Below are positions 28,301-35,480 of a DNA stretch of 64,000 bases, one piece after another. Positions within the stretch are counted from its first letter, which is position 1. Every line of letters starts with the position of its first letter. The stretch spans positions 1-64,000 of the forward strand of contig NZ_CAIWTY010000023.1 of NCBI RefSeq assembly GCF_903915725.1, in the 5' to 3' direction. A program made the translations under genes and the position numbers. The notes below the pieces were generated by a model. That model was not told the DNA's origin, did not search any database, and saw only the letters and a program-made list of their open reading frames with translations. The DNA is from an uncultured Rhodopila sp. (GTDB lineage: Bacteria > Pseudomonadota > Alphaproteobacteria > Acetobacterales > Acetobacteraceae).

Positions 28301-28765
28301 GTCCAGCCGCCCATCGGCGCCGGCGATGCCGCGTCGTTTCAGCGCATCGACCAGATCCGCAAGGCGTTTTTCGGCTTCGGCACGATGCCGCGGGTGACCT
28401 TCCTCGTGCAGCCCCTCAGCGCCGCCGCGCAGACCAAGACGGCAACGCTGGAGCTGGGGCGGCAGGACGTCGTGTGGGACTCAGGCGCCTCGCCGCGGGC
28501 CAGTTCGTTCGAGTGGCCAGGCCCTGACGGCATGACCTCGGCCCGGCTGTCGTTCGACCCGCCAACGGCGGGGAGCCTGTCGACCTCCGGCCCCTGGGCG
28601 CTGTTCCGGTTGCTGGCCAAGGGGCAGCGGCGTGGCGGCGACGACCACTTCCAGATCACGTTCGTGCAGGACGACCGAAGCGCCACGTTCGACTTCCAGA
28701 CCACGTCCGGGGCCTTCGCGCCGGGGCTGCTGAGGGGTTTCCACTGCCCTACGCTGGGGCCGTGA
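25322..28765 (+). CDS. tssM: T6SS membrane channel protein TssM (IcmF)
   Basis: The 1147-residue IcmF-family TssM has two N-terminal transmembrane helices (FLTGIGVVFVGALIWLLG and SMILSVFGMWSVLNLW). A cytoplasmic GTPase-like domain with Walker A GPPGAGKT at residues 127-134 follows, then a third helix near 450 (ATWGGAGAALVLGTVLLLLG) and a large periplasmic part. With TssL it forms the trans-envelope conduit. The intact Walker motif suggests nucleotide binding, as in Agrobacterium TssM. The ATG at 25322 has GAGGGA upstream. Confidence 0.95.
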   Translation: MAGFLRWLTSRWFLTGIGVVFVGALIWLLGPLWDPLASATGRASMILSVFGMWSVLNLWADLRQRRRDAALIRGVTGSVPVDALARENADAQVAGLNSKLTRAMALLKQARGTRGYLYEQPWYVMIGPPGAGKTTALLNANLTFPLADRLGSFEVGGAGPTRLCEWYFIDQAVLIDTAGRYTTQDSDPALDRSGWNAFLSMLKRTRPRQPLNGVLVAISLHDVALGASRDLMDHATAIRRRLKELRDAFGIQLPVYMIFTKADLIAGFTEYFDDLNRDGRSRVWGATFPDGPPAGSPGAAFSAELTALVERLSGRRTERLQEERSLERRAAILGFPSQVASLDEQVSSFLDAAFGASHLDPPAWLRGVYFASGTQEGTPIDRIVGALARGFGIDPVQSNLMRPDHGRSYFLEGLLKHVVFREAMLASRTPADRRRQRLLRLATWGGAGAALVLGTVLLLLGWTSNAAALSRFDMARAQWWRSVEAIPPQTMASPDLHVVAPVLDQARALPFGPGSADTVGLSFGFSQQGTLDDAAGRVYRHALESMMLPRLVWRAEQQVRTLLQAHDPAGLYRVTRVYMMLGSRGPMDARTVHDWAEDDWSQRLYPGVAQEPLRKALLGHLDALLSRPLPEIPLDDSLITEARVAFSTISPAERVYALVRSAAATGAKPFIPSEVEAAEGNRWFSRARPAHLSDPVAGLFTPAGFWNGVRTNIQPALGRIGRESWILGPSARSDLSDPRLLPDIERDVVRLYAREYIAAWSGLLETLDINVAATLEQQGADLWLLSRPQSPIRGMLAAILPNLTLAQPPAAPAGQAAPPADGFSAADLEAAKAVDDAFRPLRDFAQRELDPILQGLEELARQVDLANGGGAPSGDAARRLLALVKDRPEPIRRWITALATSGQSVRGQLQRRTMLAAYSGSDSQPGGGGGAPGPLCRALERRYPFAEGGGDTAIDDFTRVFAPNSAMDQFFTGQVRSFVNDQGNPWRPVAFMGVQPPIGAGDAASFQRIDQIRKAFFGFGTMPRVTFLVQPLSAAAQTKTATLELGRQDVVWDSGASPRASSFEWPGPDGMTSARLSFDPPTAGSLSTSGPWALFRLLAKGQRRGGDDHFQITFVQDDRSATFDFQTTSGAFAPGLLRGFHCPTLGP

Positions 28766-28767
28766 CG

Positions 28768-29463
28768 ATGCAGCGGCCGGTTCTGGCTGGTTTTTTCGGG
28801 AAGATACCGGCGACCGGCGATTTCGTCGGGCGCGGGCTGCCGGTCAGCTTCGTGCAGCCATGGGAACTATGGGCCGCCGAGGCGCTGCGCCAATCCCGCG
28901 CGCTGCTGGGCGATGCATGGCTGGAGGCATGGCTCGTCGCCCCTGTCTGGCGCTTCCGCCTGCCGGCCGGCGCATGCGGGCCTGACGCGGCCCTCGGGCT
29001 TGTGCTGCCCAGCATCGACCGGGTGGGACGCGCCTGGCCACTGGTCGTGGCATTCGTGTTGCAGCGGTCCGGGTTTAAGCCGGCTCTCCGGCTGCGCCAC
29101 ATGGTCGCGCCGGCCACGGCCGGCATCGACGCCTCTGCTGGCACAAACACAGGCGTGGATGGGGGGCCTCCGCCCGCCATGACGGTTGAGGGATCGGCAT
29201 CAGACGGCGAAGCAGATGCCTTTGACCCCTTGCTGGCCAACGCTGAGGCAACGGCACGCGAGGCGATTGCCGAAGACATGCAGCCGGACGCATTCGCGGC
29301 GCGCCTTCAAGGCCTGCCGGGGCGGCATTTTGTAACGTTGCCGCAGCAGTCCGCCCGGTGGTGGACGCATGGCGGGCCCAACGTGGCCCCGCAATCCTTG
29401 ACGCTGGCGGGCTTGCCCGCGATGCCGCAATTTGCCGGATTGCTTGCCGGAGAAAGGGGATGA
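28768..29463 (+). CDS. tagF: T6SS post-translational repressor TagF
   Basis: The 231-residue TagF (ImpM family) holds the system off until triggered. The conserved start is LAGFFGKIPATGDFVGRGLP, followed by QPWELWAAEALRQSR and LPSIDRVGRAWPL. Residues of a REP-like repeat (29151-29183) are read through in frame as GVDGGPPPAMT, an insertion in a low-complexity linker. ATG at 28768 is preferred because GGGG lies 8 bases upstream; a GTG at 28762 would overlap the tssM stop. It overlaps pppA by four bases. Confidence 0.9.
   Translation: MQRPVLAGFFGKIPATGDFVGRGLPVSFVQPWELWAAEALRQSRALLGDAWLEAWLVAPVWRFRLPAGACGPDAALGLVLPSIDRVGRAWPLVVAFVLQRSGFKPALRLRHMVAPATAGIDASAGTNTGVDGGPPPAMTVEGSASDGEADAFDPLLANAEATAREAIAEDMQPDAFAARLQGLPGRHFVTLPQQSARWWTHGGPNVAPQSLTLAGLPAMPQFAGLLAGERG
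29151..29183. repeat. REP-like half element inside tagF
   Basis: AGGCGTGGATGGGGGGCC followed by TCCGCCCGCCATGAC closely matches the right arm of the intergenic palindrome at 63295-63331. Here only one arm is present, and it keeps the tagF frame open. Confidence 0.7.
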
Positions 29464-30182
29464 TGCAATTCCGCTCATTTGCCGAAACGGATATCGGACC
29501 GCGGCGCCGGACTAACGAAGATGCCTATGTCAACCGTCCCGACCTCGGCATCTGGGCAGTCGCGGACGGCGCGGGCGGGCATCAGGCGGGCGACGTCGCC
29601 TCGGCGATGATACGCGATGCACTGGAAACGATTCCGACGGAGCTGGATGCGGTCACCCTGCTGGCGGAGGTGCGGTCGCGGGTGCAGGACGTGCATGAAT
29701 CACTGCTGGCCGAGGCGGAAGGCCGCGGGCCGGGCACAATTCTGGCCTCGACCGCCGCGGTGCTGCTGGCGCGCGGGGAGCATTACGCGGCGCTGTGGGC
29801 GGGGGATTCACGGATCTACCTGCTGCGCGGCGGCGGGCTGTGCTGCCTGACGCATGACCACTCCCGGGTGCAGGAGTTGCTGGACGCCGGCCTGCTGCGG
29901 CCGGAAGACGCCGGCATGCACCCCGATGCGCATCTGATAACGCGTGCAGTCGGCGCGGGCGATGTCACGCTGACTTTGGAAAAGGTGCTCGGCGGCATCG
30001 AGGTGGGCGACCGGTTCCTGCTGTGCAGCGACGGGGTGTCGAAGGTGCTGACGGATGAGGTGATGGCCGAGCTGCTGCAGGCGGAGGGCGGTGACGCGCC
30101 GGCGGCCCGGATGGTGCACGCCGCGCTGGAGAACGGCGCGAAGGATAACGTGACGGCAGTCGTGGTCGATGCCATGCAGTAA
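29460..30182 (+). CDS. pppA: PP2C-type serine/threonine phosphatase PppA
   Basis: The 240-residue PP2C/Stp1-type phosphatase opposes PpkA. Metal-binding and catalytic motifs are present: GPRRRTNEDAY near the start, AVADGAGGHQAG, ALWAGDSRIYLLR, FLLCSDGVSKVL and DNVTAVVV at the end. No membrane segment, so it is cytosolic. The ATG overlaps the tagF stop (ATGA); a second ATG one codon later is possible. ppkA follows. Confidence 0.95.
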   Translation: MMQFRSFAETDIGPRRRTNEDAYVNRPDLGIWAVADGAGGHQAGDVASAMIRDALETIPTELDAVTLLAEVRSRVQDVHESLLAEAEGRGPGTILASTAAVLLARGEHYAALWAGDSRIYLLRGGGLCCLTHDHSRVQELLDAGLLRPEDAGMHPDAHLITRAVGAGDVTLTLEKVLGGIEVGDRFLLCSDGVSKVLTDEVMAELLQAEGGDAPAARMVHAALENGAKDNVTAVVVDAMQ

Positions 30183-30221
30183 CATATTGGCCGGGTGCTG
30201 AAGAAAATGTGATTGACCTCA

Positions 30222-30240
30222 CACCGAGGTTGCCTCGGTG
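30222..30240. promoter_or_regulatory. Perfect 8-base hairpin between pppA and ppkA
   Basis: CACCGAGG, loop TTG, CCTCGGTG form a perfect stem. No T-run follows, so it is not an ordinary intrinsic terminator. It lies at the first possible ppkA start (GTG 30238) and could limit ppkA translation, stabilise the upstream message or be a protein-binding site. Confidence 0.4.
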
Positions 30241-30279
30241 GCGCTATATAACCGGCCGGATGGCCAATGCGGCTTCGTT

Positions 30280-32343
30280 ATGGCTGCAACACTGATGAAC
30301 GGGCTGGAAATGGGAAAAGGGATAGGGACTTTCCTGAACGGACCGCCTGATCCGGCACGCCAGGACGATGCGGAGGCGTCTACCGAGATATGGCCGCCCC
30401 CGGAGCCGAATACGAGGACGCCCCGGGCACCGCCCGAGGGGCCGCCCGCGGATGCGCAGACCAGACCGCCCGTGGGACCGCCCGGCGACGAGTATGCAAG
30501 GCAGCCGCGCCTTATCGGCACCCGTTACCAGATCGAACGGACAATCCATACCACGGAGTCAAGCCGCGTCTCGGAAGCGATCGACCTGTGGGAAAAACAG
30601 CGCATCGCCATCAAGGAGATGAAGCGCCCGGTCGATTGCGACGACGAGGAATGGCGCGAGCTGCTGCTGCGCTTCGAACGCAGTGCAAGGACACCCGTGC
30701 ATCCCAACATCGTCAGGACGGACAAGGAAATCCGCGACGACGTCCCGTTCATCAAGATGGAGCTGATCAAGGGCGGGGACCTGGACGATCGTATCTACGG
30801 CAGGAAAGTCCGCGGCGAGCATCCCGACGAGCAGCGGCGGGAGAAGCGGCCGAAACCGCCCACCCCCGCCGAGATCAAGGGCATCATGGACGATTTGTTC
30901 CGCGCGCTCGATTACACCCACATGCAGGGAATCATCCATCGCGACATCAAGCCGGCGAACATCCTGCGCGCCTCCGACACGTGCTGGAAGCTGACGGATT
31001 TTGGCATAGCCCGGTTCGAAAGCGGGCTGGCCACCCGGTATGGCACCTTCATGGGCACGTTGGCCTATTCGTCTCCGGAACAGATCCGCGGTGAGGCGGT
31101 GGATGCGCGCACCGACATCTACTCCTGCGGCGTGGTGCTGTATGAACTGCTTGCCGGCCTGCGGCCTTTCCGTGGATCGAATGAAACCGTCAAGCGCAAG
31201 ATCGACGATGGCAGCGCCCTGGCGCCATCGCTGGTGCCGACACAGTTCCGATCAACCAACGATATTGGCCTGCTGACTGCGCTGGACAAAGTCGTCATGC
31301 GCGCGATGGCGCGGGACCGGGAGAAGCGCTACGCGTCCATCGCGGACTTCCAGACGGAACTGAACGCGGCGCTGACGGGCTTCCGGCCGCCTCCGCCACC
31401 GCCGCCACCGCCACCTTTGCCCATGCGGTGGCTTATCGGCTTGGGCGCTCTCGGTCTCTTGCTGGCTGGCATCGCCACCGTGGCCTACCGCTTCTATTCA
31501 GGTGTTGACCAGCGGGAGCCCGCGCCGCCGCCCGTGCGGTCTGCTCCGCCGCCGCAACTGCCGTCGGTGCCGTTACCCATTCCCGCGCCGACGCCCCCGC
31601 CCGCGTTGCCGGAGCCTTCGACGGGTCCGGGCAGTTCCGGTTTTGGCAACAGCCAGCCCTATGTTCGTCCGTTCGACCCAGGCCGAACAGACGATGGCGG
31701 CGGGATCACAGGTCCGTTGCCCGGGGAAACGGGCGGCCATCCGGCGGCTCCGAACGACGTCATCCCGGAACCAGTTCCGCCGGTGGAACCGCCGATAACG
31801 ACGTGGCATCCTCCCGCCGGCCCTGGGAACCGGATACAGCCGCCAGACCAGCCCCCCAAACCACACCCGCAACCCATCCCCAAGCCGCTGCCCGGTAACC
31901 CGCCGGGCGGCGGGTCGTCCAGCCGCACCAAGCCGGGGACTCCGATTGCGCCTCCGGGAGATGCGGCGCCGCTTCCTGTCCCGCCGGACCCGAGCCCGCT
32001 TCGGGAACTGGAGTTGCCGCGTCCCGCAAAGCCTTCCGGCACGCTGCATGGCGACATCGGCCTCAGTTGCCGGCTGGTGACGGCTGAGACCGCACCGGAG
32101 CTGAACCTTCCCGAGGCCAATTCCCGTTTCCTGAAAGTGGAGGGCGTGGCGACCGGCTCGATCGCTGATCGGGCAGGCATTCGGCAGTATGACGCGATTC
32201 AGGCGACGGGGGGCATTACGGCAAAGGATGAGAGCGGAACCTGGACATCGTGTCAGGCCTATACCCGGGAGTCGTCGGGTACCGTGCCCGTCCAGGTTTG
32301 GCGGAACGGAGCATGGCTGAAACGAACGTTCGTCTTCCCCTGA
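30280..32343 (+). CDS. ppkA: Membrane-anchored Ser/Thr kinase PpkA with periplasmic PDZ-like domain
   Basis: The 687-residue Hanks-type kinase has Lys112 in the ATP site, HRDIKPAN with Asp222 and DFG Asp240. The glycine-rich loop (IERTIHTTESSRV) is degenerate. A proline-rich stretch precedes one transmembrane helix near residues 382-407 (GLGALGLLLAGIATVAY). A long proline-rich periplasmic spacer then leads to a PDZ-like domain from about residue 588 (GVATGSIADRAGIRQYDAI). Well-known PpkA proteins carry a von Willebrand A domain instead. The start is uncertain: GTG 30238 and ATGs at 30280, 30295 and 30310 are all in frame, and none has a strong ribosome-binding site. It is last in the plus-strand operon. 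Confidence 0.9.
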   Translation: MAATLMNGLEMGKGIGTFLNGPPDPARQDDAEASTEIWPPPEPNTRTPRAPPEGPPADAQTRPPVGPPGDEYARQPRLIGTRYQIERTIHTTESSRVSEAIDLWEKQRIAIKEMKRPVDCDDEEWRELLLRFERSARTPVHPNIVRTDKEIRDDVPFIKMELIKGGDLDDRIYGRKVRGEHPDEQRREKRPKPPTPAEIKGIMDDLFRALDYTHMQGIIHRDIKPANILRASDTCWKLTDFGIARFESGLATRYGTFMGTLAYSSPEQIRGEAVDARTDIYSCGVVLYELLAGLRPFRGSNETVKRKIDDGSALAPSLVPTQFRSTNDIGLLTALDKVVMRAMARDREKRYASIADFQTELNAALTGFRPPPPPPPPPPLPMRWLIGLGALGLLLAGIATVAYRFYSGVDQREPAPPPVRSAPPPQLPSVPLPIPAPTPPPALPEPSTGPGSSGFGNSQPYVRPFDPGRTDDGGGITGPLPGETGGHPAAPNDVIPEPVPPVEPPITTWHPPAGPGNRIQPPDQPPKPHPQPIPKPLPGNPPGGGSSSRTKPGTPIAPPGDAAPLPVPPDPSPLRELELPRPAKPSGTLHGDIGLSCRLVTAETAPELNLPEANSRFLKVEGVATGSIADRAGIRQYDAIQATGGITAKDESGTWTSCQAYTRESSGTVPVQVWRNGAWLKRTFVFP

Positions 32344-32439
32344 CGGCCGGAGTCAGTTCGCGGGCCGGCGGGTTTGCCTGGATCGGCGGGCGGGGCCGAC
32401 GGAGCGGTCAGGCGCTTCCCCGCCGCGGGCTGTCGGATT

Positions 32440-32730
32440 TTAGCCGATCAGCACCGTTGGATCACCCGTGACCACGACGCCGCCATGCGCCGTCAGGTCG
32501 CCCATACGGGCTGCCGGCTGGCCGCTGATCAGCACCGTGAAGGCGCCCTGCACGATCACGTCCGGCGGCCCGGCGCAAACGGCCATATCCCCCACGCGTG
32601 CCGCGGGCAGCCCGCCAATGAGGGTTGTCGGCGCGCATGGGGCGATGACCGGGCCGCCGACATGCGGAACCAGGGCATTCACCATCGGGCAGACATGGAC
32701 GTCCGTGATGCGGCTGGCCGGCTGGCCCAT
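32440..32730 (-). CDS. PAAR-domain T6SS spike-tip protein
   Basis: The 96-residue protein consists only of a PAAR domain: repeated GLPAARVGD and GQPAARMGD turns with metal-ligand His and Cys (THVCP-like DVHVCPMV, VPHVGGPV, CAPTTLIGG, TAHGG). It sharpens the VgrG trimer and often carries effectors. AGGAG lies 10 bases before the ATG. It faces ppkA convergently and follows an unrecognised gene on the same strand. Confidence 0.93.
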   Translation of the reverse strand: MGQPASRITDVHVCPMVNALVPHVGGPVIAPCAPTTLIGGLPAARVGDMAVCAGPPDVIVQGAFTVLISGQPAARMGDLTAHGGVVVTGDPTVLIG

Positions 32731-32907
32731 AATCCTATGCTCCTGTTGCGGCTGCGGTGCGCGCGCAGTTGACACGCTTCCCCGGCACCAAGGCAATCCC
32801 CGGGACGCGCACGCATAGAATGGTCTGGTCAGTCGCGAAACTAAAACCGGGCGGGACTACGATTAAGCGCGATGTTGCCGGATCAGAACGCTCCATATCC
32901 GGAGCGA

Positions 32908-33483
32908 TCACATCGCGTTCCAATTCACCGGCGTGCAGATGAAGGGTGTCTGCGGGAAGAGATAAACCTGCGTGCCGCCACCTAAGAATATCGACGCCAA
33001 GGCAGGTTCCGTCTTAGTGGCGGCGAAGGTCGGCTGCGGCGCAACCGGCCCCTCCAATCCAACAACGAATTCGCTTCCCCGCAGCTCGATTTTCCAGAGT
33101 TCATTCTCCGCCAGATCGTTCCAGTTATAGCATATCGCCGCAATCTCGCGATAATAATTCCTGGCAATCTTACTGATGATTGCATCGGTCGCCCAGCCTT
33201 CGAATTGACTGGCCCGCGCGAACGCGGCCGACAGAGCGGTGCCATCCATCCAGTAGTTTGGCAAGTAGATGCGGTTATCCACTGTGGCGCCATGCAGTAT
33301 TCTGGGCTTCTTGGATGCCTTGGCGCCATGGAACCGCACGAACAGGTGGTCAGGCCGATAATAGCCGACGCGCAGCGCCGCACCTTTCTGGAATGAGTTG
33401 AGCACCTCGGCGATCTTGTCCGGCGGCTCGCCGATCTCCCGGAGCCATTCTTCGGGCGTCTTGTTGATAATTGCCGCCAGCAC
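32908..33483 (-). CDS. Unrecognised protein upstream of PAAR, candidate T6SS effector
   Basis: The 191-residue protein has no signal peptide or membrane helix. Visible segments are TPEEWLREIGEPPDKIAEVL, YYRPDHLFVRFHGAKASKK, IYLPNYWMDG and a C-terminal LGGGTQVYLFP. The RFHG strand and the GGG-x-Q-x-Y ending faintly recall ADP-ribosyltransferase toxins, but no catalytic set can be named. GTG at 33483 is chosen because AGGGAGA lies 7 bases upstream; the frame stays open further upstream without a good start signal. It precedes PAAR by 177 bases on the same strand, the usual place for a loaded effector or adaptor. No immunity gene is evident. Confidence 0.6.
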   Translation of the reverse strand: MLAAIINKTPEEWLREIGEPPDKIAEVLNSFQKGAALRVGYYRPDHLFVRFHGAKASKKPRILHGATVDNRIYLPNYWMDGTALSAAFARASQFEGWATDAIISKIARNYYREIAAICYNWNDLAENELWKIELRGSEFVVGLEGPVAPQPTFAATKTEPALASIFLGGGTQVYLFPQTPFICTPVNWNAM

Positions 33484-34030
33484 GGTTCGGTCTCCCTGTA
33501 TTTTAGATGCAGCTTCGTAGCCGGACGCATCCCGGGCAACGGTGGGACGCACCGGACCGGATATCGGAATACACCGCGGGCGTTGCGCGGGCAAATCTGG
33601 TTGTCCGGAGTCCAGGCAGCCAGACTTGCCGGTTTGCAAGCCACGCTGGCGCTTCGGCGGCTGTGGGGCGGCCCTTGCGAGCCCGGCGATCTGCAGCGAT
33701 GCGCGGGCGCGTGCGAATGGGGTCCTCGATCTTTCGTGCGCAACTAGAGGTGGCGATCCTGCTGATGCATTAAACTAAATGGCAAGCAGTATTATTACGT
33801 GACACGCGATCCTTGGCCGATGCCGGGGGCCTTCGTAACCGCCAAGGCACCGGCATCGAAGACATCCGCGAATCATATATCCGATTTACTTGTTTGCTTT
33901 TGACTCAGATTTATGGCCGGCCCCCGCGCCGGCGCTGCTGGATTTCATCCCCTGCCCGAACGCGCCGGCAAGCTTGCATTACTTCCGAAAATAGCATTAT
34001 GATGTAAATATAACGACGGACCCTCGGCGC
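33484..34030. other. Intergenic region before the heptosyltransferase gene
   Basis: This 547-base divergent gap is AT-richer than its surroundings from about 33740. No gene can be supported on either strand. A weak promoter pair for the plus-strand gene lies at its right end. Confidence 0.6.
33974..34003 (+). promoter_or_regulatory. Weak candidate promoter for the glycosyltransferase/adhesin pair
   Basis: TTGCAT (33974-33979) and TATGAT (33998-34003) are spaced by 18 bases in AT-rich sequence, about 28 bases before the ATG at 34031. Only the -10 is a good match. Confidence 0.25.
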
Positions 34031-35377
34031 ATGGACCAAAACGTCCCCCAACACGACGAAGAGCCGAACGCCCCGCTCACCCGGCGCGAGCCGCCGCGCC
34101 CGGCCGCCGCCCCGGCGGAATCCGAAGCCGCCAAGCCGCCCTATCCCGCCCCCTGCGGCGTTCCCACGCAATCCGCCCCGCACGGCATCGCCTTCGACTT
34201 CAACCAGGGCGCCCGGGTCGTCCTGCCCAACCGCGCCGAGGGCAAGTGGCGCGTCCGCCTGCGCGACCTCGACACCGGCAACATCCTGTTCCAAAGCGAG
34301 AACAAGGGCGCCTTCGTCAGCTCCTCCAAGCGCTTTTTCGTCCGCTTCGGCGTCGAGGTCTGGGACCTGGATGACGCCGGCACCGCCACGCCGGTGCTGT
34401 CGCACGAGTACGACGCCACCGGCCGCGAGGTGCTGATCCAGTTTCCCGTCGGCACCCTGGGCGACATCCTCGCCTGGTTCCCCTACGCCGCCCGCTTCGG
34501 CGAAGTGCATCGCTGCAAGCTGACCTGCGCGATGTCCGGCCTGATCATACCGCTGCTGCGCGACGCCTACCCGGACATCGACTTCGTCACCCATGAGGAG
34601 CTGACGCAGCAGGACATTCCCGCGCGCGCCTATGCGACCTATTGCCTCGGGCTGTTCTTCGACGACTCGGAGTGTATCCACCAGCCGACGGATTTCCGCC
34701 ATGTCGGGCTGCACCGCACCGCCGGCTACATCCTCGGCGTCGATCCGGCCGAACAGGCGCCGCGCATGGTGCTGCCGGACGAGACTCGGCCGCTACCCGA
34801 GCCTTACATCTGTATCGGCGTGCAGAGTTCGACGCAGAGCAAGAACTGGACGAACCCGGACGGCTGGCGCGCGGTGGTAGCTTACCTGAAGGCCAGCGGC
34901 TACCGGGTGATCTGCATCGACAAGAGTCCGGTGCACGGCACCGGCATCGTCTGGAACCACATCCCGCACGGCGTCGAGGACGAGACCGGCGATCGTCCGC
35001 TGGCCGAGCGCGCCCGCTGGCTGCGCCACGCCGCGGCGTTTGTCGGCCTCAGCAGCGGGCTGTCCTGGCTGGCCTGGGCGGCGGGCACGCCGGTGGTGCT
35101 GATCAGCGGCTTCACCCATCCGAATAACGAGTTCACCACGCCGTTCCGGGTGATCAACTGGCATGCGTGCAACAGTTGCTGGAACGACGTGCGGTTGCGC
35201 TTCGACCACAAGGACTTCCTGTGGTGCCCGCGCCATGCCGGCACGCCGCGGCAGTTCGAGTGCACGCGGCTGATCACCGCGGCGCAGGTGATCGGGACGC
35301 TGAGCAAGATCCCGGGCCTGGTTGACCGGGCCGCAACCGGCGCGCCCGCCGGCGCCCCCGAGGAGATCGGATCGTGA
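34031..35377 (+). CDS. Autotransporter strand-loop-strand O-heptosyltransferase (TibC/Aah type)
   Basis: The 448-residue protein fits the bacterial autotransporter heptosyltransferase family, which adds heptose to serines of repeat passengers in the cytoplasm. Evidence is GDILAWFPYAARFGEVH, a nucleotide-sugar-binding region YICIGVQSSTQSKNW with VIAYLKASGYRVICID-like sequence, and GLSSGLSWLAWAAGTPVVLI. Four cysteines at C380, C383, C399 and C411 (CNSCW and LWCPRH...FECTR) match the iron-finger of TibC. The N-terminal 55 residues are Pro-rich and variable. It lies 103 bases upstream of the giant strand-loop-strand adhesin gene, its likely substrate. Confidence 0.88.
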   Translation: MDQNVPQHDEEPNAPLTRREPPRPAAAPAESEAAKPPYPAPCGVPTQSAPHGIAFDFNQGARVVLPNRAEGKWRVRLRDLDTGNILFQSENKGAFVSSSKRFFVRFGVEVWDLDDAGTATPVLSHEYDATGREVLIQFPVGTLGDILAWFPYAARFGEVHRCKLTCAMSGLIIPLLRDAYPDIDFVTHEELTQQDIPARAYATYCLGLFFDDSECIHQPTDFRHVGLHRTAGYILGVDPAEQAPRMVLPDETRPLPEPYICIGVQSSTQSKNWTNPDGWRAVVAYLKASGYRVICIDKSPVHGTGIVWNHIPHGVEDETGDRPLAERARWLRHAAAFVGLSSGLSWLAWAAGTPVVLISGFTHPNNEFTTPFRVINWHACNSCWNDVRLRFDHKDFLWCPRHAGTPRQFECTRLITAAQVIGTLSKIPGLVDRAATGAPAGAPEEIGS

Positions 35378-35480
35378 GCAGATGCCTCGGTGGAATTGGC
35401 AGCAACCTACACAAGCGAAACGCTGCAACCCGGGCCCCGATGCAGCCGGCGGCACATTTATCACCGCGGAGAGCGGCACC

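Larger units (their letters stand above)
5368..32730. other. Type VI secretion gene cluster (two divergent operons)
   Basis: The minus-strand arm runs from tssA at 17732 to vgrG at 5368, with a possible separate promoter before tssB. The plus-strand arm runs from clpV at 17897 to ppkA at 32343. PAAR sits beyond on the minus strand. TssA, B, C, D, E, F, G, H, I, K, L and M are all present, plus TagF, TagH, TagJ, PppA and PpkA. No TssJ lipoprotein gene is visible. Two TssC paralogues, no TssJ and a PpkA/PppA/FHA/TagF control set recall the alphaproteobacterial imp-type systems such as that of Agrobacterium. Confidence 0.93.

Noticed and set aside
30213-30250. TTGACC and TATATA as a promoter for ppkA
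   Set aside because: The two boxes are 26 bases apart, far from the 16-18 bases needed for a sigma-70 promoter.
32735-32923. A 62-codon minus-strand frame between the unknown gene and PAAR
   Set aside because: It would need a TTG start overlapping the upstream stop, has no ribosome-binding site of its own and no recognisable feature.
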